Below are positions 1 through 8,675 of a DNA stretch of 64,000 nucleotides, piece by piece. Each line of letters begins with the position of its first letter. The first letter of the stretch is position 1. Source of the DNA: Chrysomallon squamiferum. Lineage: Eukaryota > Mollusca > Gastropoda > Neomphalida > Peltospiridae. A program made the position numbers and the translations under genes. The stretch is taken from positions 2,523,001 to 2,587,000 of the forward strand of contig CM022667.1 in NCBI GenBank assembly GCA_012295275.1, written 5' to 3'. The notes beneath the pieces are model-generated. The model saw only the letters and a program-made list of their open reading frames with translations, was not told where the DNA came from and made no database searches.

Positions 1-888
1 CAAACGAATATGATATTGTTGAATTAGTTTGGACGAATTATAATGATAATGAATAAAATTACAATATCTGAAACTGTCACTGTTATAATATTTATTTAAG
101 AAAATAATAATTTCTCAAAACTAGCTGTTATAAAGTAGTTTTAAGAATATTTGTATTCACACGCCACCCACAGTCAAGCAGCAATGTTACCTTCCAGCAA
201 TCGAACCATCCGTTTGTAAAATTACTTACCCGTACAGAAATATACAAATAAAGTGCATTAATGCGTTTAATTTAATTGTGTGATACAGCAAAATATGTAA
301 ATTATATATTGATTATGAATATAAAAATTGACCAGATATGATAATAAAACTGCATTCTTTTGAATCTCAAGATGCAGTTCTGAATTGTGTGACTATGCAT
401 TTTATCTTTTATACAACAGTTAAAACCCTAATTTAGTAATAAGCTTTCTAGCCAAATATTTTTTCCAAGTTAGTAATATATGCTTAGAAGACAGTGAAGG
501 TTTAATAATCTAATAGTATTACTAGTTTAGTAGTTATTTTGGACTCGGGGACTGAGGGAGATCTCTGATAAACAGGTCTTACAAATTTAGTAATTACTTA
601 CAGAAATACAGTTAAAACTGCATCATAATTACTGGTGTAAACTGTATAATTAAAAACATGTAACCTTTCCAAAGCAGTATGATGGTTGTACACTTTTAAA
701 TTCATTTTTTTCATATAAAAGGAAGGAAAATTAGAAATATTGTGTTTGTGTTTTCCTGTTTTATTTATATATAGATAGATTATTTTGTCATCTCTGTAAT
801 TAAGGGTTAATTGACATTATTTCTAAATTTTGAGAACTTCTACTAATCTCCTTGTTTAAATTTAAGTAAATTCTTTTTTTATTTTCAG
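1..888. other. Non-coding, probably RPL14 intron 1
   Basis: AT-rich sequence with no convincing exon. It ends in a splice acceptor (AG at 887-888) before the first RPL14 exon visible here. That exon begins at the codon after the initiator Met, so the start codon must sit in an upstream exon. I found no good ATG followed by a GT donor in this stretch, so exon 1 is probably outside the window. Confidence 0.6.
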
Positions 889-990
889 GTTTTTGAAAGG
901 CAGGTGGAGATAGGCCGTGTGGCCTATATAGCTCATGGACCAGACAAGGGAAAATTGTGTGCTATAGTTAATGTCATTGACCAGAATAGA
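889..990 (+). CDS. RPL14: RPL14 exon 2 (residues 2-35)
   Basis: 34 complete codons, from [10 protein letters not shown] to VIDQNR, after acceptor TTTTCAG and before donor GTAAGT at 991. Both splice sites are in phase 0. The KOW-like motif is in this exon. Confidence 0.96.
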
Positions 991-3900
991 GTAAGTATTG
1001 TTTGTAATTAACCAATTTAACTTTTCAAAGAAGCTCATTCTTTTGTAGGGATATATTATTAAATTAATGACAATATATAATTAATTATTTTAATCATACA
1101 GGTCTTAAATCAGTACGTGTGGCCATATTAATGATGAACCTTTTATTTGATAGGAATTGCCGTCAGAAAAATATTGTTGATAGTTTCAAATCTGAAATAT
1201 GGTCAATATTTATGTGTGAAGAATTATTGTTTGTATGGTGTCAGAACCAGTAACAAAAATGTAGAACACTGGATGTGAATTTAAACAGAAAACCTCAGTT
1301 AATACATTTTTTTTGTTTGTTTTAACCCATTGGCATTTACTTCATTCCTAATATGTTTACACATACAAAGATACAGCTAAACATGTTTAAAGTAATAAAT
1401 ATTTGGTACATTTTTGAGTTGAAAGTTAATTTTCACAGAACCAAATTAAAGTTTAAAACCACTGCTTGTTACATAATTGTTGTGCTTCAAGATTTTAGTT
1501 ATAATTTTAGAAATTGATAATAGCGTTCTTTAAACTCTTTAAAGCACACTTTGAAATGACTGTTAAATGTATTTTAGTGTGTGCATTTAGTATAAATACC
1601 CTGCAAATATGTGCACAATACATTCGTGCATACATGCCACACTACACACACTGAATATATTGGTAGTATAATGTTTCAAGGACATTGAACTTTTTCATCT
1701 TCCAATTATCAGTGTTTTTAAATTGTTAGATGTAGTGTGGATACATTTTTTACAGATTATTTTTGGATCTTTTTTTTATTAGTTACAAAAAAGGTGTAAA
1801 GTACTTTCTGATAATTGTTTGGCCATGTTAATGATGAACCTTCATTTGATAGGAATTGCCGTCATAAAATTGTTGCTGATATTTGTGATCTGAAATGTGG
1901 CCATTACACAATGGAAATGTTGTTCCATTTGTCAGCATACAAACCTTTGTATCAAATAAAAAAATGTAAATTTATTATACAAGTAATAATAAACTGATAA
2001 AACAATCATTACATAAATTAAATAAAGAAATATCAAACTATAGAATAAGTAATATTAAATTCATGCTGACAATTATTAAATGTAGAATGTCACTTTCTCT
2101 TCAGTGACACAATTTTTATTACATACAAATAGATATAGTGGTAATTCCCAGACAAACAAAAGTTGTTTTAAACATTAATATTTTCATCATCAGTAAAATG
2201 TTCCTGAAAAGAACAACTGTTTTTTATATTTACTTCAGAGGTCTGTTACATTACAATCAAATATTAATTTTTAGAACCAAAAATAATATGGTTGAAATGT
2301 AAAAAGAACATGTAAGAACTTTTTTTTATATACCATCAAATGTTTTTGTAGATATTATTTATTCTGTCTACATTATACTTTAACATAGTAATATGTTTTT
2401 GAGAAGATATATCGGTATATTAATACTGAATGTACATTCTTTGTTTTATTTCCATTATTATTAGATACACATATTATAATTTATATACTATAAAATGTCA
2501 TTATTTGGTCATGTCAATGATGAACCTACTTCATGATAGGAATTGCCGTCTGAATTTTAAGAGATGACATGTTTCATCTGAGATTTGACCAGTATAAAAA
2601 TAAGAAAAGATATTAAGAAAATATTTTGTGTATATTAAATAATACGTGTGTTGGGAACATAAATAATAGATGAGAATAGACAAACAAAATGTTCAAAGAT
2701 TTGCACAATTTTAAGAATTTATCATCTTTTCAGATATTTCAGTTTTTAATTTTTATTTCAAATTTACTCCTTCGGTCAATTTAAAAAAAATCTGATTTGC
2801 ACAGAATGTGTGCAAATATGTATGAGGATTTAGAAGTTCAGTAAATTTATTTCTTCCATATTAACAGTATCAGTTACTGGCCTTGTTTATTTTGAATATA
2901 TAAATTATCATTACTTGTAATACAGTTTGTATTTCATGCATGTAACACTGGTCATATTCATGATGAACCCTTCATGATAGGAATTGCCGTCAGACAAATT
3001 CTGTTGAAATTTTTAAATCTCTGAAATATGGCTAGTATGCTTATCTGTTCAGTGTTTTATGTTTTCATTTTTTTTATTCATACAGCTTTAAACTTCAGAT
3101 TTTATATGCATAATATAGTTCCTAATCTATGTGGATAAAGGTCTAATGTAATTCAAACTGCAAAATTATCCAGGACGAAAGAAATTTTTTTAAAAGGAGA
3201 CTTACTGGGATTATCATAACAAAATACATCTTGCAGGTATTTTATAAATAATAACTTAGTCTTATTAACAGAGCCATGAAAATATTTCACAATACTTTTG
3301 CAGGCCCTCGTTGATGGACCATGCACAAATGTACATCGTAAAGACATAAATTTCAAAGCTCTGCACCTGACACAATTCACAATGAAGTTTGGTCCTGGTG
3401 CAAGGACAAGGACAGTGAAGAAATCTTGGGACAAAAATCAGATCAGTGAGAAATGGTCCCAGACAACATGGGCAAAGAGATTAGAAAACAAAATTAAGGT
3501 TAGAATCCTTGAATTGCTTAGTATTTAATAATAATTATAAATTGACTATTTAGTGGTGAATTTAAACAATCGAAATATAAATAAAGAAAACGTAACTAGT
3601 GGATATAAAGTTATTTCTTAAATAATAATGAACACAGGAAATGCCCAGACCATGTGGGTAAGTTGACTGTAAAACAAATCTAAGATTAGAATGCCTCAAA
3701 TTGCTTAGGATTTTAATTAATAATAATAAGAAATTGAATCCTAAACAGTAAAAATAGAATTATAAGAAAACTATTTAAAAAAGTGGAAGTTATTTCACAA
3801 GTTAATAACGAGACTATAATTATGTGCAAGAAAGTTAGAAAACAAAGGTGGAATATGAGTTTACATGGATGGTATTTTAGTTTTAAAACAAGTATTTGTA

Positions 3901-4793
3901 TCATATAAGGTTGAATGAAAGCTGATCAAAATATAATTACATTTTAAACATTTTATTCTAAGGTTGCTTCATAATATAATGAAATACAGATTTCAGATTG
4001 AGTTAAAGTTCAAATAATCCATTGAAACAGAAATTTGCAACTGAATCATTGCATTTTAAATAACTGAATCTGAGAATTTTACTTTATTTCAAATTGTGAA
4101 TCAGGGGCTATTAATTTTTTTCAGAAAGCAGCTATGACAGATTTTGATCGTTTTAAGCTGATGAAAGCAAAACAAGCTGTAAGTATTTTACACCGCACAC
4201 AGATTGACTGTTAAATAATAGTCTTTCCCACCAGCTGTGTGGGCTTTCCAGAAAAGGACAGTGAATAGAAAAGATGTTTAGTAGATGAGAGTAAAGTGTG
4301 AATTGTCATAACTGCAGCTAACATTTTGTATCCTATTGATGCAAATTGCTATACAATTTCCAAGATTGCTACACCATTTTAAAAGCATATCACACAATTT
4401 TCTGTCCATAATATTTATAAAATGTTAGCTAATCAAACTGCTGAAAATGAAATGTCTTTTTTCTTGAAGCCAAACTTATAATTTTAATTTTGAAATGAAA
4501 TACTTTCAGAAGTGTTAATTTACTGACTTTTCGTGAAAATGAAAAATTCATGTTTTAAAAATAGTTCAAAAATGATAGCAATTGCTTCACTAAGGTAATT
4601 AAAGATGGAGGATAGTTATGGTTGTTAAATAACAAAAATTTGAATAATTTTAAATTTGGATTAAAGTTTTATACTCTGGCCATGTTAATGATGAACCTTC
4701 ATTTGATAGGAATTGCCGTCATACAAATTATGATGACAGTTATGATCTGAAATTATGGCCATGGAAAATAATATGGAATAAGGTGTAATATTT

Positions 4794-4824
<31 letters not shown>

Positions 4825-5024
4825 TTTGTTTATTTATTTATATTTCTTTACAGAGAAACAGAATGCTTAATGTTGAATTTGGAAAACTGAGAAAGGCTGT
4901 CAAGAAAAATCCTCCAAAACCCAAAACAAAGAAACTGAAGAAGAAGAAGGCAGATAAAAAAAAGCAAAGAAAGTGGCTAAAAAAGAAAAGAAATAAGATA
5001 TATAAACAAATGACATTATCTTAA
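889..5024 (+). CDS. RPL14: 60S ribosomal protein L14 (eL14), 5'-partial, exons 2-5
   Basis: Structural protein of the large ribosomal subunit. Exons 889-990, 3304-3498, 4125-4178 and 4854-5024 join in frame with GT-AG introns and encode about 173 residues after the initiator Met. The N-terminal segment has the KOW-like core ([19 protein letters not shown]), followed by the family signatures [31 protein letters not shown] and [13 protein letters not shown], in the same order as animal L14. The initiator Met is in an upstream exon, a common arrangement for this gene. The C-terminus is a short Lys-rich tail without the long Ala/Lys extension of mammals. As written it reads through to TAA at 5022-5024. 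One extra A in the A8 run at 4956-4963 would instead give a Lys/Ala/Val-rich tail ending at about 4996, which looks more L14-like, so the last residues are uncertain. The introns host C/D snoRNAs. Confidence 0.97.
1120..1205 (+). ncRNA. C/D-box snoRNA, RPL14-intron family, copy A
   Basis: Box C (AATGATGA, about 1130-1137), the family's conserved guide-like block TAGGAATTGCCGTC just upstream of a degenerate D' position, and box D CTGA at 1192-1195. The ends (TGGCCATAT and ATATGGTCA) pair as a short terminal stem. It lies in the sense orientation of the host intron, as intron-processed snoRNAs do. Confidence 0.85.
1820..1903 (+). ncRNA. C/D-box snoRNA, RPL14-intron family, copy B
   Basis: Box C AATGATGA, conserved block GATAGGAATTGCCGTC, box D CTGA at 1890-1893. 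Terminal stem from TGGCCA at both ends. It differs from the other copies mainly between the guide block and box D, so the D'-side guide is the element under constraint. Confidence 0.87.
2506..2591 (+). ncRNA. C/D-box snoRNA, RPL14-intron family, copy C
   Basis: Box C AATGATGA; guide block GATAGGAATTGCCGT directly followed by a perfect CTGA, here a canonical D' box; an internal GATGACA that can serve as C'; box D CTGA at 2578-2581. Terminal pairing TGGTCA/TGACCA. This copy defines the D' box for the whole family. Confidence 0.87.
2948..3034 (+). ncRNA. C/D-box snoRNA, RPL14-intron family, copy D
   Basis: Box C CATGATGA, guide block GATAGGAATTGCCGTC, box D CTGA at 3021-3024, with a weaker terminal stem (CTGGTCATAT with ATATGGCTAG). 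It is the copy closest to the 3' splice site of intron 2, but still about 270 nt away. Confidence 0.83.
3304..3498 (+). CDS. RPL14: RPL14 exon 3 (65 codons)
   Basis: Starts [10 protein letters not shown] after a TTTTGCAG acceptor and ends ENKIK before donor GTTAGA. It is the largest L14 exon and holds the conserved KFGPGAR and WAKRLE segments. The open frame continues into the intron, but homology to L14 stops at 3498. Confidence 0.96.
3499..4124 (+). other. RPL14 intron 3, nothing recognised
   Basis: 626 bp of AT-rich intron, donor GTTAGA, acceptor TTTTTTTCAG. A partly repeated sentence of sequence around 3650-3720 echoes the end of exon 3 (GTTAGAAT...TTGCTTAG), possibly a short local duplication. 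No snoRNA copy seen. Confidence 0.6.
4125..4178 (+). CDS. RPL14: RPL14 exon 4 (18 codons)
   Basis: Encodes [18 protein letters not shown], a highly conserved L14 block. The acceptor is TTTTTTTCAG and the donor is GTAAGT at 4179. Phase 0 on both sides. Confidence 0.96.
4677..4761 (+). ncRNA. C/D-box snoRNA, RPL14-intron family, copy E
   Basis: Box C AATGATGA, guide block GATAGGAATTGCCGTC, internal TGATGA as C', box D CTGA at 4747-4750, terminal stem TGGCCAT/ATGGCCA. It is the only copy in its intron and ends 92 nt before the exon 5 acceptor, near the spacing typical of efficiently processed intronic C/D snoRNAs. It may be the ancestral copy. Confidence 0.88.
4790..4845 (+). repeat. (TTTA)n tract before RPL14 exon 5
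   Basis: About 13 TTTA units immediately upstream of the exon 5 acceptor. The T-rich tract could itself serve as the polypyrimidine region. Confidence 0.9.
4854..5024 (+). CDS. RPL14: RPL14 exon 5, Lys-rich C-terminus
   Basis: Begins [18 protein letters not shown] after acceptor TTTACAG, matching the L14 helix after MKAK, then becomes almost all Lys. The reading frame after the A8 run at 4956-4963 is doubtful. The written frame gives an atypical W- and Y-containing tail to 5024; the frame reached by adding one A ends at TAA 4994-4996. A homopolymer error in the assembly is the simplest explanation. Confidence 0.85.
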   Translation, partial: RNRMLNVEFGKLRKAVKKNPPKPKTKKLKKKKADKKKQRKWLKKKRNKIYKQMTLS

Positions 5025-5028
5025 TAAA
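5023..5028 (+). promoter_or_regulatory. RPL14: Poly(A) signal of RPL14
   Basis: AATAAA overlapping the written stop codon, followed about 20 nt later by a T/GT-rich stretch. Very short 3' UTRs are usual for ribosomal protein genes. If the true stop is at 4994-4996, the UTR would be about 50 nt. Confidence 0.65.
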
Positions 5029-5029
5029 C

Positions 5030-6200
5030 TGCTCTAAAGCTGAGCATTTTGTTTTCATCGTTTTCTTTTTCACAAATAGATCATCGATGGACTCATTATT
5101 TCATGCTTTCCTAAGTAAAATACATCAACATTTTCAAGAAGAAAAAATTTAAGTAACAGACTATGAATTCTGAAACATTTTATAATTATTTAGAAAATGT
5201 TGATACTCTGACAAAAAAAAATTAAGATCTTAATGTTCTATATCAGTACAATTTGTCATAACCTGAATTCAAGAAAAAAAGTGAATACCTTACTTTCATG
5301 ACTCTAGATATGTTTTTCTAGGGTGGAGGAAAGTTTTAATAAGAACAAATTTAAATTAATTCTAACATTTTTTTTAAAAGTTTGGCTACATTAAATCATT
5401 TTGTCATAGTTGAATTGCTTTACCCAGTAGTGAAACAACTTTGTGGGTTTTTTTAATATTGAAGACATTTCAACTGGTAAATTTAAATGAAGATTACAAA
5501 TTTTTAGGTATTCAACTGAAATTGGTTCATATTCATTAATCTGAAGGTTTTTTTTTAGTTTGTGACAACCCTTAGCATGTATAAAATAAATAAATGAATA
5601 AAAATAAATGTATTTAAAAAAAAATTAATAAAATAAATCGACAAATTGGCGTAATTGTATTTACAAAATTATTCTTACATTTAAGAAACAATTTCCAGTT
5701 TTTAATCATTATTACTACATTTTCATAAATCAATTACTATTTTTTTTTTTTTTAAACGATGCAACATATTTTTTTAAATAAATTATTAGTATTACATGTT
5801 TAATGATTATTAATATTAATATTATTTATTATTTTTATTTAATTATTAAAAGATCCAACGCTATATGAATTTATTATCTTATAAATAGCAAAGCAGACGC
5901 CATCAATTTGTATTCTTCATGTGAAGACTAATAGGATGAAAAAACTTCATACTTGAAAGTGGTTATGTGAATAAAGGTTTTTTTAAGTGTAATAATTATT
6001 ATGAACATAGCAAAATCTAGTAAAAGCAAATTACAAGTGATAGTAAATTAGTAGATGGTACGTTATTTTTAAATTAATTTCATATGTACATTTATTTTAT
6101 TTACATTATGAGTATATGAAATTATTCATGGTCTAGTTACATAAAATGAAGTAATGGAGCATTTGAAATAAAATACAGGTGACAACTTTGAGAGGAAACC
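5030..6200. other. Intergenic, RPL14 to tRNA-Asn
   Basis: AT-rich, with poly-A and poly-T runs and (AATA)n-like stretches around 5580-5640. No open frame or RNA structure I can support. Confidence 0.6.
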
Positions 6201-6205
6201 AAAAA
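6201..6205 (-). terminator. Pol III oligo-T terminator
   Basis: A run of five T on the minus strand begins about 5 nt past the tRNA 3' end, as expected for RNA polymerase III termination. Confidence 0.75.
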
Positions 6206-6210
6206 GAAAT

Positions 6211-6227
6211 CGTCCCTGGGTGGGCTC

Positions 6228-6278
<51 letters not shown>

Positions 6279-6284
6279 AGAGAC
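6211..6284 (-). tRNA. tRNA-Asn (anticodon GUU)
   Basis: Full 74-nt cloverleaf read on the minus strand: acceptor GTCTCTG pairs with the 3' CAGGGAC; D arm GGCGCAATCGGTTAGC contains the A box; anticodon loop CTGTTAA carries GTT; T arm GGTTCGAGCCC is the B box. As far as I can tell it is nearly identical to vertebrate tRNA-Asn. No intron and no encoded CCA. It lies 106 bp upstream of the DENND11 start codon in the opposite orientation. Confidence 0.97.
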
Positions 6285-6390
6285 CTGTATACGAGGTGTT
6301 TAATTTTGTTATTTTATTGTATGAAAAATTCGGTTCACACATAGCAATAGCTCTTCAGTGTAGGAAGTGGAGACAATATTATTATAAATA
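6285..6390 (+). promoter_or_regulatory. DENND11: DENND11 promoter/5' UTR region shared with tRNA-Asn
   Basis: Only 106 bp separate the tRNA 5' end from the DENND11 ATG, so the Pol II start site must lie here or inside the tRNA gene, unless a 5' non-coding exon lies further upstream. No clear TATA box; the sequence is AT-rich. Confidence 0.5.
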
Positions 6391-6613
6391 ATGAAAATGG
6401 CCGAAGATGATAAAAGGCCACTTCTGACGTTCGAAGAAGAAGAAGATGAATACGAAGTTCAGAGACAGAAAGTTAGGAATTTATGTGCTAAACATGGCAA
6501 TGCCAGTCCGATCAAAGACGTTATAAATATAAGTGGTAGTACATCGGTTTCACCGACTATAGAATACGACAATATTGTAGCGATTTTTGTCGTCGCATTC
6601 GACACAAGATCAG
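6391..6613 (+). CDS. DENND11: DENND11 exon 1 (codons 1-74)
   Basis: N-terminal exon with the acidic run EEEEDEYE and the start of the DENN module ([13 protein letters not shown]). Ends in phase 1 before donor GTTTGA, a weak but usable site. Confidence 0.93.
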
Positions 6614-7178
6614 GTTTGATATTTTAACATTGATTTATATTTTATTTATATTTTAGAAATCTGAAGCCGAGGTTCTTAGGTACCCTATATATTAATACAA
6701 AGCTACAAAACGTCTCGGTGGACCGCGCCCCAAAGTCAGAAAATAATAACGTAAATCCTGAGTGTGTGTGTGATTTCAAGCTGCCTCGCATGACTTCCCA
6801 GTCCCTATGTTCCACGCCTATTCTGCATCTGTTTGAAAAGTTTTAGTTATTACAGATAACTATGTGTTTTGCAACACATTTTCCGTCGCACGACTTTAAC
6901 AAAAAAAAAATAAATAAAATAAATAATTATATTAATAAACTTCTGTGTGCTCTTTTCATGAAATAAACAGATGTTTACACCATCATGTTACTTTTAAGAT
7001 AGTGGTAATTTGTATAAAATCACTTTATATATAGCGAGGTGGCCAAGTTAACGCTGCATAATATTCATACATACCGTAAAACAATGATTATAACAAATAA
7101 ATATCTGCATAGTGATGATTACTATTTATGGCAATAAAGTGTAAAACATGAATGTTTTTATAATTATAATTTAAAATT

Positions 7179-7218
<40 letters not shown>

Positions 7219-8636
7219 GACAGATACACCCACATTAATAATAATAATAAATAAAAATCATTTAATATGCTGCAATCATTAATTGTCTATTCCTACTGAG
7301 ACGGAAGAAAGGGTCTTTTGTCTGTATATATATATATATATTTCATTGTGTCTGTGACTGTTTATAGTTGTGTTTGTGTTAAGCATATACCTCTCCATGT
7401 TAAATTTAAAACAAATGAAACATTTCTTTTATGTTCTGAAAAAATCAATCTTCAAAGCAGCTGTTGCTTATTCCCAGCCTATAATCAGTTATTTTTGTTT
7501 TTATGTTTTATTTTTTATTGTTTTATGAACCATTTATTTATTATATATATGACATAATGATATTCATATAGTATAAGTAGCATAGAAAATGAATCTCTAT
7601 GGAGTTTTAGGTCAGCATAAATTTTAAAACAACTTTAATATTTTTGATGTGGCATTGAATTGATAATTACAGACAAAAGGAAGCATAAAATAAATAAATA
7701 AATATAGAGACACAATTTTATACATTTTTAAATAAAGAAAAAAAAAAACCCCCAAAAACATTTATTATCTAAAAATGTATATTTACAGTATAAAACTGAA
7801 ATTGTTTAAAAATGAATAAATGAATTTTAAAGTGAAAATTTGTTATTTGTTTTCCAGGTAATGTTATTGAGTGGTGTCTGCCAGACGATGTTGATCTTGA
7901 TGGGGTGGAATTCAAAGCCATGGCCAGTGGATCTCACACCCTGAGTAAAGACTTTGTGTAAGTTTAACAAAATCTATTTAATTTTAATATATTTTCTTTA
8001 TTTAGACATATTTTATAATAATAAATGAAATAAAGAATTAGAGAAGTAATTTTATTAAGACACATTTTATATAATAATAATAATAATGAAATAAAAAATA
8101 AAATAAAGAATTATAATTGTTTTTAAATTTAATTAAAGGAGCTATTTTAATATGCATGATATGGAAATAAATCAGTGTATGCATGTATGTGTGTGTGCAT
8201 GCTGATAAGAAAGAAATGATTTATTGTAATCACAAAATAGAGTGATTATGAGTTTTCTAGTTATATATGCACACAGAAAACGTTAGATTATTAATTAAGT
8301 CTATGTTCTAGTTAATTAACTGTAATTTATAAACATTAACATGAATATGGAACAGATGTCGAGTGGTTTTGTTTAATTATGCACATTGTTATTAACCTAA
8401 TTTACATATAATTATATCTGTTTAGCAATTAACCTGGCGCTTTTGTTTTGTTATTTTTTGTTTTGTTTTTAAATTAATCTTTTTTTTATATAACCACTAA
8501 AACAGTCATTAAAAAATTAATTTTGATTTAATTTGATTTATCTGGTTTTGTTTGTATTCTCTATTTAAAAAAGTGTTTTTGTGTGTGTTTATGTGTAAAA
8601 TCAAGTAAAATTTTATATAATAATACAACAAAATCA

Positions 8637-8675
<39 letters not shown>

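Larger units (their letters stand above)
991..3303 (+). other. RPL14 intron 2 hosting four snoRNA copies
   Basis: 2.3-kb intron, the longest of those visible in the gene. Apart from the four related C/D-box units at 1120, 1820, 2506 and 2948 it is AT-rich sequence with no other support for coding. The last snoRNA ends about 270 nt before the 3' splice site. Confidence 0.85.

Noticed and set aside
1815-1997. 60-codon open frame in RPL14 intron 2
   Set aside because: It overlaps snoRNA copy B and has no coding signature; the conservation among copies is in the RNA boxes, not in a frame.
1120-4761. CRISPR-like regularly spaced repeats
   Set aside because: The five repeats are irregularly spaced by 0.4-1.7 kb, lie in introns of an animal gene and have C/D snoRNA boxes.
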